From assembly GCA_949752735.1 (NCBI GenBank), contig OX457046.1, positions 33,285,316 through 33,349,315 of the forward strand: a DNA stretch of 64,000 bases. The letters are read 5' to 3'. Below the pieces are notes generated by a model, which saw nothing but the letters and a program-made list of their open reading frames with translations, was not told the DNA's origin and did no database searches. Of this stretch, positions 45,670 to 56,770 are shown piece after piece. Numbering within the stretch: position 1 is the first letter of the stretch; every line of letters begins with the position of its first letter. The stretch is from Lumbricus terrestris. Its lineage: Eukaryota; Annelida; Clitellata; Crassiclitellata; Lumbricidae. Both the position numbers and the translations under genes were made by a program.

Positions 45670-47819
45670 TGTAACGCGGCATATAATTTGGGTTATAATT
45701 TCTGGTCGCCATTTTGGATCCGCCATCTTTTCATTTATAGAGCGCCTGTTCTCGGGTAATATTATTTTATTTCTGATATCGTGTCTGACACGAATCTCAA
45801 CGACCGACAATCGCAGTCGATGTTTTTGGCAAGCCTCCGTTGAATCAACTTCCCCGTCTCGCACTGCAGCTGGGAGCTGTAGCCGAAAGGAGGAGGTGAA
45901 GTTGAATGACTGCCATCAGCGATATTTTCGGACGACCAAGCGGCATGATGCAAAGTGTCAAAGCGATACATTCAGGCAGATAAGAGAGGGGTAAGATAGA
46001 CGGACGGAAAAGGACAATCCGCCCACGCACCGATGCCTGATGGAGAGTGAGGGCAATACAGCCAGACGGACATGAGATAAGGGAGAGGTAAAGAGAAGAA
46101 GACTAAGACTCTGTCACACGACACTCGCACGTGTCGAAATTGCGACGTTAGATTAACGCCTCGAAGGGAGAGGGAGGGCCACGTGTGCGGAAATTGAAAC
46201 TGAGTATATGCGCCGAAGGCTAGCTGGGAAACTGCGCAGTTCAGTTTTCATCCGGGACTTGTGTTGTTGACGTGAATCACGTCCCAGGAGCACTGAAGGC
46301 AGAACACGCAGAGACGTGGAAGAGGTGAGACGTAGAGGTGTGGTCAGAACTTTGCAGGTAGAAGTCGTGTTGAAGGCAGAAGACGTTTTCGACGGAGAAG
46401 AGACGTTTTCGTGTTAAGTCAGACTCGATCGGAACTTTGAGGAGAGAAGACGTATTCGTGTTTAAGTCAGATGCAGCCAGAACGTTGAAGGAAGAAGATG
46501 TCTCTTGTTTAAAGTGGACGCGCTCGGAACTCAAGAAAGAACAAGATGTTTTATAGTTAATATAAAGTATAGGTATATAAGACGAAAACCGTCAGAACTT
46601 TGAACGAACAAGACTGAAGTGATGGATCATTGCGGCTGATTCTCGTCGGCAAGATTCGCACTCGGGCTTCATCATCGGGCCAGATCCTGGAGAAGAACAT
46701 GTCAACGCCGTTCTTCGCGCCATGTCACGATGGACTCTCTTTATCTGGACATGAGGTACGAGTGGATGGGTTTTAGGGTGATCGGTTCTATAACTTTGGG
46801 CTACTTTTAAATTGGCCGAGGGACTTGAAAGTAAATCGGGGACTAACTTAGCTTTACTCCGGTCCAAGTGTGTTTGCATTGAATGTCTTTGATCATAACA
46901 AGAAGCTATTAGTTAAAATATCTGACTTTGTTTATTGTTTGCATTGAGTGTAATCGAAGTTGGTTACGTAATTGATTGATTACTTTGAATGTGGTTGTTG
47001 TTGATTGAGGATTCAATTGATGGGCTATAATAAGAAACATTACTGAAATTACTGACTTTGTTCACTGATAGTGATAGAATTACCTGTAGACCTAATTCAT
47101 ATTGCGCCATGGAAGAAAGTAGACCTGTAACACCTTCACAGCCGTCTAGGCCTCCCTCATCTCTGGAGGTGGTAATGGGGGCTATAACATCTATGCACTC
47201 ATCAATGCAGACTAATGCTAGAGACACACAAGAAGCGATGCAGTCACACGCTAGGGAAACACAAGAAGCGATCTCTGTAGTGCAATCAAATGTCACAGAA
47301 GAAATCTCCGCAATACAATCAAATATCACAGAAGAAATCTCCGCAGTACAATCAAATATCAGAGAAGAAATCTCTGCAGTACAATCAAATGTTAGAGAAG
47401 CCCTAACGGAGGTTGTGACACGCCTAGAGCGGCTCGAGGCATCGCCGGTCCCAAGATCTGTTGTGGGTTTGAACTCGGGACTGAGGTCCCCCGCTTCCAA
47501 CATGGCGGACGCACCTCACCAGTCGACCATCAGACTGGCAGAGTCTTCAGGCGCTAGGCCTAAAGATTTCACTCACTTGGGCACGCTGCGCAGAAGTGAG
47601 CGTCTGGCCCACAAGGATCCAATCTCATATAGAGAGCTTGGCAGCCGAGATGGTTGGCAATCATTCCATCGGTTGGATTTGAACCCGAGAGTTCCCTCCT
47701 CTTACCATCGATCCATATCTCAGGACCATGACCATGACCCACAACAGCACGCGGCCTCCTTGCCGTACGATGATCCGGAATTGGCGACTCCGGAGATGAC
47801 GGTGGGGGCGGGCGTTACA
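45670..47819 (+). repeat. Element B 5' LTR, 2,150 bp
   Basis: Contains a possible promoter region near the left edge: gccatttt (45,708) and gccatctt (45,722), both YY1-like, followed by tttataga. Its last 711 bp (47,109-47,819) are part of the gag-pol frame. Direct repeats of agacgttttcg and related phrases lie at 46,380-46,500. Confidence 0.93.
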
Positions 47820-50800
47820 ATTGGTACCAGAAGTGGGGTACTGGTACAAATTGGTTCTAGAGATTTTGGTGAAAATAGGTCAGAAGAGGCAACTGACTAT
47901 GCTAGGAGAGGAGAAATGGCAATATCTTTTGAACGAAGGAAGGAAAGGGAATTTGCTGATAATGTGGAAATTATGTCTGATGAAGGTAGTGTGGACATTG
48001 AAATCAGCAGGATGATGGAAGCTAGACCTAAAACTGTTAAAATAATTGATAACAGAATGCAAACAGCACTGCAACCGGAGTTTAGGGACTTAGAAATAAG
48101 TAAACCGATCGCCAATCAATTGCCACGGGAGGGGGGTGATAAGGCTAATCCAGTTCCTTTGGCCTTTTCGTCGCTTCCTCATGTCGAATATCCTCGACCT
48201 AATCCGCAATGGAGGATGCAAGCGTCGCTCGCAGACGTCGGTCGACAAAGAGCAGAAACAGCGATGAACCCGGTCGACATTCGGCAATCAACGTCGGGAA
48301 TGCCGACCTCAATGGCCGACAGCGCTTTCGTCGGCCGAACAACTTCAACCTTGGTCGGTCGAGGCTACGCTCGACCCGATCTCCGACCCGAACCTGTGGT
48401 GATGGCGACAGTCGACCGAATGCAACCGTACGTTCTTCCCGACCATTCATATCTTTCGCGGATGTCTGCTCCGACCCATGCTCCGAGCGCGTTCTACGAA
48501 AACATCGACAACCGGGTTTGGCTCGACCCGCTCCGCTGTCCCGACCCGCTTCGACCAAGCGACGACATCTTTCCCCGGTGGCCACCCATCGTGGAATCGG
48601 TGAGAATGAGTTCCTGCCTCGGCGCGCAGCATTATGGATTCGGCCGTGACGTCGAACTGCCTCGTTCATCACTACTGAAGCCGACACTTCCGGTGAGAGT
48701 TGAAACAACGGGCGTCGATAAAACACCTGCGTCTTCCAATGGTTCGGGTGGCCTGATTAGAACCGTCCCGATGACCACCGTCGCGACACAAACGACCGGC
48801 GACCTGGAATTACCGTCTACCAGCTTGGGTGTAACCGCGAAGGAGCCTGAACCGACCGCGTCTGCAACACCTAAAGTTGGCGAGGTGAAACCGTCATCGA
48901 CCCCTGCTCCAAAGCCAAAGCAATGGCTGAAACTTGGTTGTTACAGCGGGAAGACCGATGTCGAAATCTTTCTTCGCAGATTCTCCGTTTGTGCAAAAAA
49001 CAACGGCTGGTCTGAGGAGGAAAAGCTAAACCAACTTGTTGTCGCTTTGGTCGAACCAGCAACGTACTTGCTAAGTGAGACAAACGCAGACAGTCTGGAC
49101 ACCTGGACGGCGCTGGTCCAGCGACTGCGAGAGAGATATGGGAATGCGGAACAACAGGCCTTGTTCCAGACACAACTGAGTACCAGGAAACAGAAGCCTG
49201 ATGAAGATATGGGATCGGTGGTGGATGACATTCGCCGGTTGACATCACGTGCGTATCCGGGTTCCTCGACTGTCCACAGCGAGGCAATTGCTGTTCGAGC
49301 ATTCTTGGATGCCCTCAGAGATCGAACTCTCGCTCTTAAGATCCGAGAACGAGAGGCAAAATCATTGGATGAAGCATACAAGGTAGCGATGCGACTAGAC
49401 GGGTATCAAAAAGCAGAAGCCGGCGGCCACGAACAGCCCGAACGACGACAGGGGCGAATCAATGCGATTAAAGAAGAGGATTCGAAAGTGAAAGATCTGG
49501 AACGACAGTTGGAGCAAGTGAAGAAACAAGTGGAGCAATTACAGAAGAAAGAGCGACAACCATGGTCGGCGCCACAGGTCAGATACAACAATAGCGGGCC
49601 ATGGAGAGGCCAGAACGAGTCAACTAGAAACGAAGGGACGAATAACAATAGAGGTAACGGACGGGGAACTCTACGGTGTTTCCTATGTCATCAGCTCGGA
49701 CATTTCAGCTCAGAGTGCAGACGTCGGCCACGCATGGATATGGAAGCGGAAGCTGGAACTGCCGCGCGTCGGTGCTTTGAATGTTCCGCGACCGATCACC
49801 TTGTGCGCAATTGCCCCCAGCGACAAGCCGCGGAAGTACGAGCAAATGAGGCCCTGAATGAAGCAGCTAACGTATACCATGTGCAAGGTGGTACGAATGC
49901 ATATTTGGCTCTGAAGGTCCATGGTAAAGACGTGTTGGCCTTGGTAGATACTGGGAGCGAGTTGTCGCTAGTACCTGCATCTCTGGTGAGACAGAAGGAC
50001 CTAGAGGCATCGACACAACTGTTAACCGCGGCGAATGGTACAGCTATACAAGTACTTGGAGAAACTGTCCTACGATGTCGTGCGGCCGACTACAGGTTCG
50101 AAGTTCCTTGTTTAGTAACCGCTCAAGTCAGTGAAATGATCCTAGGACTCGGGTGGTTGAATGAACAGCAAGCTCTGGTGAGTCTTTTGAATGGAACTAT
50201 CGTACTACAAGGCCGCACATTTCCTTTAGTCAGTCAAGGGCGGAGGGCAATTTGCCGGAAGATCGCAGCTGCACAGCACGTGAATATCCCGGCATGGTCA
50301 GAAATGAACGTGGAGGTGTATGCAATACTTCCAGACTTGAAACCGACCAAGAGTCAATGGGCTACACCCCCACATGTATTGACATCGGGTCTCGTAATCG
50401 CCAGTACGCTTCTACCGGAAAGAGCGATCGATATCACCATCAGAGTGTTGAATCCGACTGACAGGGTGATTAAATTGCCGAAAGGGGTGCAATGCCATTT
50501 GGAAGAAGTGACAGTAGCCGAGGTCCATCAAGACGATAGTGTCGCTGCAGGGTGTGCCATGGTGACTGAAGTGAAAGACCGTATTACCGCTGAAGATGCA
50601 GAGGTAGTGCTGAGTCCACTATGGTTGAACATTGCGGAGGAGGTTCCACCAGAAGTACAGTGTCGGCTACGGGAAGTTCTGATGAATCGTCGCGCCGCCT
50701 TTTCTCTCGGTGAATGGGATCTAGGCTTCACCGACATTCTACGACATGAGATCGACACGGGCAACGAAGCGCCTGTTCGTCAGCCGCTGCGACGGCAACC

Positions 50801-53531
50801 GCTCTCATTGCTCCCAATTATTGACGAGCAAGTTCAGGCGATGCTGGATCAAGGATTGATTGAACCGTCACTATCGCCGTGGGCAAGCAACGTGGTCATG
50901 GTTCAAAAACGAGACGGGACCCCCCGCTTTTGCATTGATTACAGAGCGGTGAACGCCAAGACGCGCAAGGACGCCTACCCACTTCCGCTGATTAGCGAGA
51001 GCCTGGACGCCCTTGGCGAAGCGAAATGGTTCAGCACCTTCGATCTCCGGGCCGGTTATCACCAGTTGGCCGTTCATCCAAGGGATAAACACAAAACTGC
51101 CTTCGTCACCCGACGCGGAAGTTTCCAATTCAAAGTACTTCCGTTCGGGCTCTGCAATTCTCCGGCGTCGTTTGGACGAATGATGAACCTTGTCATGGCG
51201 GGGTTAAACTTCGAGATCTGTCTAATCTATCTCGATGATATCATTGTCTTCGCCAGCGATCTGGAAACCCATTTGATCCGATTGGAACAAGTTCTCGTCC
51301 GCCTGGAGGGAGTTAATCTAAAACTGAAGCCCTCCAAGTGTAAACTGTTACAGAAAAAGGTGTTGTTCCTAGGTCACGTGGTCAGTGAACACGGAGTAAC
51401 TACTGACCCGGAGAAGATCCAAGCCGTCCGTGACTGGCCCACGCCGCGGAAAGTCAAAGATGTGAGAGCATTTCTTGGGTTATGTTCCTATTATCGTAAG
51501 TTCGTACCGGGTTTCGCACAGATAGCACGACCGCTACACCAAATGACCAGGAAGGGCTATAAATTCGAGTGGAACGACCCAAGCGAGAACGCGTTCCAGA
51601 GACTCAAGAATTGCTTGACTGAATCTCCTATTTTAGCACTTCCGAACGACACTGGGACCTATGTTCTGGATACGGATGCATCGGGCCAATCCATTGGCGG
51701 GGTGCTCTCACAGGTTCAGGATTCGCAAGAACGGGTGATCTGCTACGGAAGCCGAGTTTGCTCGGTGGCTGAACAAAACTATGACGTGACCAGGAGGGAA
51801 CTGCTTGCAGTGATCCACTTTCTTAAGGTGTACAGACCATATCTCTTGGGCCGGAAGTTCATTTTACGAACTGATCACTCTGCGCTTCAATGGCTACGCC
51901 GGACACCATTACCCATCGGACAACAAGCTCGTTGGCTGTCGGTAATGGAAGAGTTCGAGTTCGACATACAGCATCGGTCCGGAACTGCGCACCAAAATGC
52001 CGACGCCCTGTCTCGGAGGCCGAACCTTGTCGGTGCCATTCAAGAACGACGTCAACCACCTCAACCTAGCTCGTCCGAGATTGCGGATTGGGATCCGGTC
52101 GTCATCGCAGAAGAACAACGACAAGATCCTGATTTGAACTGGGTATTGCAGCGGATGGTGAAATCGTCCGAGATGCCAGCCGGAGATGAACTACGGAATT
52201 GCAGTGGTGTGATTAAGACGTTAGTTCATCAGTGGCCTCAGTTGACGGTTAGAAACGGACTGTTGCACCGGGCCTGGCTGAACCCCGATGGTAAACCTGT
52301 TCGGTACCAGCTGATACCACCGGTCGGACGGCGGCTAACCATCATCCGACTCGCGCATGAAGGGATGTCAGGGGGACATCTTGGTGTCCGACGCACAACG
52401 GTGCAAGTTCAACAGAGAGCGTACTGGCCGGGGTGGAGAGATCAGGTATTCCAACAGCTGAGACGTTGCGATAACTGCGCCCGGTATATCAGAGGAAAGC
52501 CACCCAGACAGGGGCAACTACAGGACATGGCCGTCGGTGAGCCAATGGGATGTCTCGGCATCGACATTACAGGACCTCATCCGGTATCCAGTCGTGGACA
52601 TCGCTATATTATGACGGTGATTGACCACTTCAGCCGGTGGGCGGAGGCCTATCCGATCCGCAACCAGGAAGCCGCGACCGTGGCCCGGATGTTGATGGAT
52701 CAGTGGATTCCGAGGGTAGGCTGTCCAAAACAAATTCTGACCGACCAAGGCCCCTGCTTTGAGGCCGCCTTGTTCCGTGATCTTTGTCGACTCATGCAAA
52801 TTGATAAAATCCGGACAACCCCCTACAAGCCGAGCACGAATGGGACGGTCGAACGACTACACAGAACCTTGAACTCGATGCTCGGGAAAGTAGTCTCGCA
52901 GAATCAGAAAGATTGGGATGTTCACCTGCCATGGGTCATGGGAGCTTACAGGGCCAGTCAACATGAAAGTACCGGATTCACTCCGAACAGACTCTTTCTC
53001 GGACGCGAAAACTGCCTGCCCATCGATCTCGTACTCGGGGACTGTAGCCAGAACTGTGATCCGCTATCTGTGGATGACTACGTCCAGAGAAGGACAGATG
53101 AAATGCGAGAGGCGTTCCAGTTAGCTCGGGAATGCATGCAAAAGCAAGCCGTCCGCAGGGCTTTCCGGTACGATCTTCGAGTCAGGAAGCCATCGTTCAC
53201 GAAAGGACAGTGGGTCTGGTATTACTGGCCTCGGAGACGCGTTCACCTCAAGGACAAGTGGAGCAGCTGGTACTCTGGGCCGTACAAGATCCTGGAGCAA
53301 GTGAGTCCGGTCTTATTCCGGATCCAGAAGTCCGCCAGGTCACAAGCGCTGCTTGTGTACGTGGACAAGTTGAAACCGTATCTGGGAGAACCTCCGTCAG
53401 GTTGGACTGAACCTGACCCACAACCGCAGGAACCGATCGAGTTTCCGGGAACCGAGGACACTAACGACGCTCCGGTGGAATTATCAAGACCCCGCCGCAC
53501 TATCAAGAAGCCAGCCCGGTACTGTACTTAA
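47109..53531 (+). CDS. Element B gag-pol polyprotein
   Basis: One frame of 2,140 codons from the ATG at 47,109, which has the strong context gcgccATGg; the frame is open upstream to 47,058 without an ATG. The first 237 residues lie in the 5' LTR and include seven 11-residue repeats (ISAVQSNIREE type). Counting from 47,058: capsid-like gag at 620-790, coiled coil at 807-834, two CCHC knuckles (CFLCHQLGHFSSEC near 873, CFECSATDHLVRNC near 905), protease (LVDTGSELS near 960), RT at 1255-1440 with YLDD near 1391, RNase H (DTDASG) at 1535-1650, integrase with HHCC zinc site then Asp, Asp and Glu near 1833, 1895 and 1930, and a GPY-type end near 2060-2090. No frameshift or stop separates gag and pol. 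No chromodomain and no env were seen. Confidence 0.93.
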   Translation: MEESRPVTPSQPSRPPSSLEVVMGAITSMHSSMQTNARDTQEAMQSHARETQEAISVVQSNVTEEISAIQSNITEEISAVQSNIREEISAVQSNVREALTEVVTRLERLEASPVPRSVVGLNSGLRSPASNMADAPHQSTIRLAESSGARPKDFTHLGTLRRSERLAHKDPISYRELGSRDGWQSFHRLDLNPRVPSSYHRSISQDHDHDPQQHAASLPYDDPELATPEMTVGAGVTIGTRSGVLVQIGSRDFGENRSEEATDYARRGEMAISFERRKEREFADNVEIMSDEGSVDIEISRMMEARPKTVKIIDNRMQTALQPEFRDLEISKPIANQLPREGGDKANPVPLAFSSLPHVEYPRPNPQWRMQASLADVGRQRAETAMNPVDIRQSTSGMPTSMADSAFVGRTTSTLVGRGYARPDLRPEPVVMATVDRMQPYVLPDHSYLSRMSAPTHAPSAFYENIDNRVWLDPLRCPDPLRPSDDIFPRWPPIVESVRMSSCLGAQHYGFGRDVELPRSSLLKPTLPVRVETTGVDKTPASSNGSGGLIRTVPMTTVATQTTGDLELPSTSLGVTAKEPEPTASATPKVGEVKPSSTPAPKPKQWLKLGCYSGKTDVEIFLRRFSVCAKNNGWSEEEKLNQLVVALVEPATYLLSETNADSLDTWTALVQRLRERYGNAEQQALFQTQLSTRKQKPDEDMGSVVDDIRRLTSRAYPGSSTVHSEAIAVRAFLDALRDRTLALKIREREAKSLDEAYKVAMRLDGYQKAEAGGHEQPERRQGRINAIKEEDSKVKDLERQLEQVKKQVEQLQKKERQPWSAPQVRYNNSGPWRGQNESTRNEGTNNNRGNGRGTLRCFLCHQLGHFSSECRRRPRMDMEAEAGTAARRCFECSATDHLVRNCPQRQAAEVRANEALNEAANVYHVQGGTNAYLALKVHGKDVLALVDTGSELSLVPASLVRQKDLEASTQLLTAANGTAIQVLGETVLRCRAADYRFEVPCLVTAQVSEMILGLGWLNEQQALVSLLNGTIVLQGRTFPLVSQGRRAICRKIAAAQHVNIPAWSEMNVEVYAILPDLKPTKSQWATPPHVLTSGLVIASTLLPERAIDITIRVLNPTDRVIKLPKGVQCHLEEVTVAEVHQDDSVAAGCAMVTEVKDRITAEDAEVVLSPLWLNIAEEVPPEVQCRLREVLMNRRAAFSLGEWDLGFTDILRHEIDTGNEAPVRQPLRRQPLSLLPIIDEQVQAMLDQGLIEPSLSPWASNVVMVQKRDGTPRFCIDYRAVNAKTRKDAYPLPLISESLDALGEAKWFSTFDLRAGYHQLAVHPRDKHKTAFVTRRGSFQFKVLPFGLCNSPASFGRMMNLVMAGLNFEICLIYLDDIIVFASDLETHLIRLEQVLVRLEGVNLKLKPSKCKLLQKKVLFLGHVVSEHGVTTDPEKIQAVRDWPTPRKVKDVRAFLGLCSYYRKFVPGFAQIARPLHQMTRKGYKFEWNDPSENAFQRLKNCLTESPILALPNDTGTYVLDTDASGQSIGGVLSQVQDSQERVICYGSRVCSVAEQNYDVTRRELLAVIHFLKVYRPYLLGRKFILRTDHSALQWLRRTPLPIGQQARWLSVMEEFEFDIQHRSGTAHQNADALSRRPNLVGAIQERRQPPQPSSSEIADWDPVVIAEEQRQDPDLNWVLQRMVKSSEMPAGDELRNCSGVIKTLVHQWPQLTVRNGLLHRAWLNPDGKPVRYQLIPPVGRRLTIIRLAHEGMSGGHLGVRRTTVQVQQRAYWPGWRDQVFQQLRRCDNCARYIRGKPPRQGQLQDMAVGEPMGCLGIDITGPHPVSSRGHRYIMTVIDHFSRWAEAYPIRNQEAATVARMLMDQWIPRVGCPKQILTDQGPCFEAALFRDLCRLMQIDKIRTTPYKPSTNGTVERLHRTLNSMLGKVVSQNQKDWDVHLPWVMGAYRASQHESTGFTPNRLFLGRENCLPIDLVLGDCSQNCDPLSVDDYVQRRTDEMREAFQLARECMQKQAVRRAFRYDLRVRKPSFTKGQWVWYYWPRRRVHLKDKWSSWYSGPYKILEQVSPVLFRIQKSARSQALLVYVDKLKPYLGEPPSGWTEPDPQPQEPIEFPGTEDTNDAPVELSRPRRTIKKPARYCT
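47822..47839 (+). other. Element B primer-binding site (tRNA-Leu UAA type)
   Basis: TGGTACCAGAAGTGGGGT starts two bases after the LTR and is complementary to the 3' end of animal tRNA-Leu(UAA) including CCA (18 bases, by recall of that tRNA). The site is inside the gag-pol reading frame. Confidence 0.8.
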
Positions 53532-54599
53532 GGACCGTTTAATTACGGCCGGTTGAAAAATGACAGGAAGCTGCCTGTTTAACACTGATTTATTTTGATT
53601 TTGATGAAAATATTTTATTTTACATGTGAAGAATTCTCATGTTCATGTACAGTATAACAACTGTATTGTGCGTAATATGATGCTTGCCAAGGAATGCATA
53701 AATGGTGATTCATATTCGTATTGTATTCGTATTCATTAGTGTGCTGTATTGTGTATTAATATTTGTATTGAAACGCATAAGGATTGCATTGCATATGGAC
53801 AATTTTACTATAGCCTTGCCGTATATAGACATAATAAGGACTGTCATTGCGCTATATAAATAATAAACTGACCTGAGGATAGATTAACTAAAGTGGCATA
53901 TTTTAATTAGGTAATGACCTGTCTTGAGGATAGGTAGGCCTATTAACTACTAGGTTGAAGTTTTAAGCTGGTTTCTTTGAGGTAGACCGTGGTGATAGTC
54001 GACATACAGAGTTATAATAATATGAGCTAAACAGAGACCTAGGTTACACTGTATGGTATGTCTTTAAAGGTAGACCTGATACTATCGTGATAAGCTTATG
54101 GGTCTTGGGTAAATGTGGCCTTTAGCGACGCGGTGGTTAGACTTGGTAAGTTGCTAGTATGCCATAATATGGCCTGATACACAACTGATGCCTGGAAGAG
54201 TCTCGTGGTAATATAGACGCCATGGTATGAAATAGCTTAGCGGTAACGTTAATGATCTACATGTATGTGATCGAATTATATTTCTGTCTGTGGCTTGAGT
54301 CCCCGTTGACCATACAATCGCTAGTGTATGACTGAACTGAAAGTAGCCTGTAAGGACATAAATGTTGATAAATTTTGACGGAACTCTTGAAAAACAACGA
54401 CTGGCTATATAACTACCATATTAATTCTTCTATTTCTTTCGCTTGTAATGACTTTTGAGCGCTGAAGCGTGATCAGCGATGACCGTTCAGTGCTTAATTT
54501 TGTTCTTTGCATATAATTTTGAACTCGTGATGTACAGACCAGAGTACGGCCTTATTTACGCATTTCAGAATATATTCGTCCAATTAAATAAATTCCGAA
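53532..54599 (+). other. Element B 3' non-coding region
   Basis: 1.07 kb between the gag-pol stop and the polypurine tract. No env-like or other frame was seen. AATAAA-type signals occur near 53,860. Confidence 0.7.
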
Positions 54600-54620
54600 A
54601 TAAGGGTGGGGGGAGAATAG
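54600..54620 (+). other. Element B polypurine tract
   Basis: aagggtggggggagaatag directly precedes the 3' LTR. Confidence 0.85.
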
Positions 54621-56770
54621 TGTAACGCGGCATATAATTTGGGTTATAATTTCTGGTCGCCATTTTGGATCCGCCATCTTTTCATTTATAGAGCGCCTGT
54701 TCTCGGGTAATATTATTTTATTTCTGATATCGTGTCTGACACGAATCTCAACGACCGACAATCGCAGTCGATGTTTTTGGCAAGCCTCCGTTGAATCAAC
54801 TTCCCCGTCTCGCACTGCAGCTGGGAGCTGTAGCCGAAAGGAGGAGGTGAAGTTGAATGACTGCCATCAGCGATATTTTCGGACGACCAAGCGGCATGAT
54901 GCAAAGTGTCAAAGCGATACATTCAGGCAGATAAGAGAGGGGTAAGATAGACGGACGGAAAAGGACAATCCGCCCACGCACCGATGCCTGATGGAGAGTG
55001 AGGGCAATACAGCCAGACGGACATGAGATAAGGGAGAGGTAAAGAGAAGAAGACTAAGACTCTGTCACACGACACTCGCACGTGTCGAAATTGCGACGTT
55101 AGATTAACGCCTCGAAGGGAGAGGGAGGGCCACGTGTGCGGAAATTGAAACTGAGTATATGCGCCGAAGGCTAGCTGGGAAACTGCGCAGTTCAGTTTTC
55201 ATCCGGGACTTGTGTTGTTGACGTGAATCACGTCCCAGGAGCACTGAAGGCAGAACACGCAGAGACGTGGAAGAGGTGAGACGTAGAGGTGTGGTCAGAA
55301 CTTTGCAGGTAGAAGTCGTGTTGAAGGCAGAAGACGTTTTCGACGGAGAAGAGACGTTTTCGTGTTAAGTCAGACTCGATCGGAACTTTGAGGAGAGAAG
55401 ACGTATTCGTGTTTAAGTCAGATGCAGCCAGAACGTTGAAGGAAGAAGATGTCTCTTGTTTAAAGTGGACGCGCTCGGAACTCAAGAAAGAACAAGATGT
55501 TTTATAGTTAATATAAAGTATAGGTATATAAGACGAAAACCGTCAGAACTTTGAACGAACAAGACTGAAGTGATGGATCATTGCGGCTGATTCTCGTCGG
55601 CAAGATTCGCACTCGGGCTTCATCATCGGGCCAGATCCTGGAGAAGAACATGTCAACGCCGTTCTTCGCGCCATGTCACGATGGACTCTCTTTATCTGGA
55701 CATGAGGTACGAGTGGATGGGTTTTAGGGTGATCGGTTCTATAACTTTGGGCTACTTTTAAATTGGCCGAGGGACTTGAAAGTAAATCGGGGACTAACTT
55801 AGCTTTACTCCGGTCCAAGTGTGTTTGCATTGAATGTCTTTGATCATAACAAGAAGCTATTAGTTAAAATATCTGACTTTGTTTATTGTTTGCATTGAGT
55901 GTAATCGAAGTTGGTTACGTAATTGATTGATTACTTTGAATGTGGTTGTTGTTGATTGAGGATTCAATTGATGGGCTATAATAAGAAACATTACTGAAAT
56001 TACTGACTTTGTTCACTGATAGTGATAGAATTACCTGTAGACCTAATTCATATTGCGCCATGGAAGAAAGTAGACCTGTAACACCTTCACAGCCGTCTAG
56101 GCCTCCCTCATCTCTGGAGGTGGTAATGGGGGCTATAACATCTATGCACTCATCAATGCAGACTAATGCTAGAGACACACAAGAAGCGATGCAGTCACAC
56201 GCTAGGGAAACACAAGAAGCGATCTCTGTAGTGCAATCAAATGTCACAGAAGAAATCTCCGCAATACAATCAAATATCACAGAAGAAATCTCCGCAGTAC
56301 AATCAAATATCAGAGAAGAAATCTCTGCAGTACAATCAAATGTTAGAGAAGCCCTAACGGAGGTTGTGACACGCCTAGAGCGGCTCGAGGCATCGCCGGT
56401 CCCAAGATCTGTTGTGGGTTTGAACTCGGGACTGAGGTCCCCCGCTTCCAACATGGCGGACGCACCTCACCAGTCGACCATCAGACTGGCAGAGTCTTCA
56501 GGCGCTAGGCCTAAAGATTTCACTCACTTGGGCACGCTGCGCAGAAGTGAGCGTCTGGCCCACAAGGATCCAATCTCATATAGAGAGCTTGGCAGCCGAG
56601 ATGGTTGGCAATCATTCCATCGGTTGGATTTGAACCCGAGAGTTCCCTCCTCTTACCATCGATCCATATCTCAGGACCATGACCATGACCCACAACAGCA
56701 CGCGGCCTCCTTGCCGTACGATGATCCGGAATTGGCGACTCCGGAGATGACGGTGGGGGCGGGCGTTACA
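54621..56770 (+). repeat. Element B 3' LTR, 2,150 bp
   Basis: Same length as the 5' LTR (offset 8,951), with identical translated frames where compared. It keeps the ATG and the repeat-coding segment (56,060-56,770) as an open frame that ends four codons into element A. Confidence 0.93.

Larger units (their letters stand above)
45670..56770 (+). mobile_element. Element B: Ty3/Gypsy LTR retrotransposon with long LTRs
   Basis: An 11,101-bp element with two 2,150-bp LTRs (45,670-47,819 and 54,621-56,770) beginning TGTAACG and ending CGTTACA. It is flanked by ATAT (45,666-45,669 and 56,771-56,774). It has a primer-binding site, one long gag-pol frame, a 1.07-kb non-coding stretch and a polypurine tract. 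There is no env frame. It inserted into element A between integrase and RT in opposite orientation. Equal LTR lengths and identical translated frames suggest a very recent insertion; whether it is still active cannot be told from sequence alone. Confidence 0.95.

Noticed and set aside
46964..47503. 179-codon minus-strand frame with FDCTAEISS repeats, present in both LTRs of element B
   Set aside because: Exact antisense of the repeat-coding part of gag; it is repeated only because the sense repeat is.
47109..54600. An env gene in element B (endogenous retrovirus)
   Set aside because: The 1.07 kb after pol has no frame of useful length, signal peptide or membrane segment.
56612..56770. C-terminal extension of the element A frame into LTR B
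   Set aside because: These codons are antisense LTR sequence reached by chance after the insertion.
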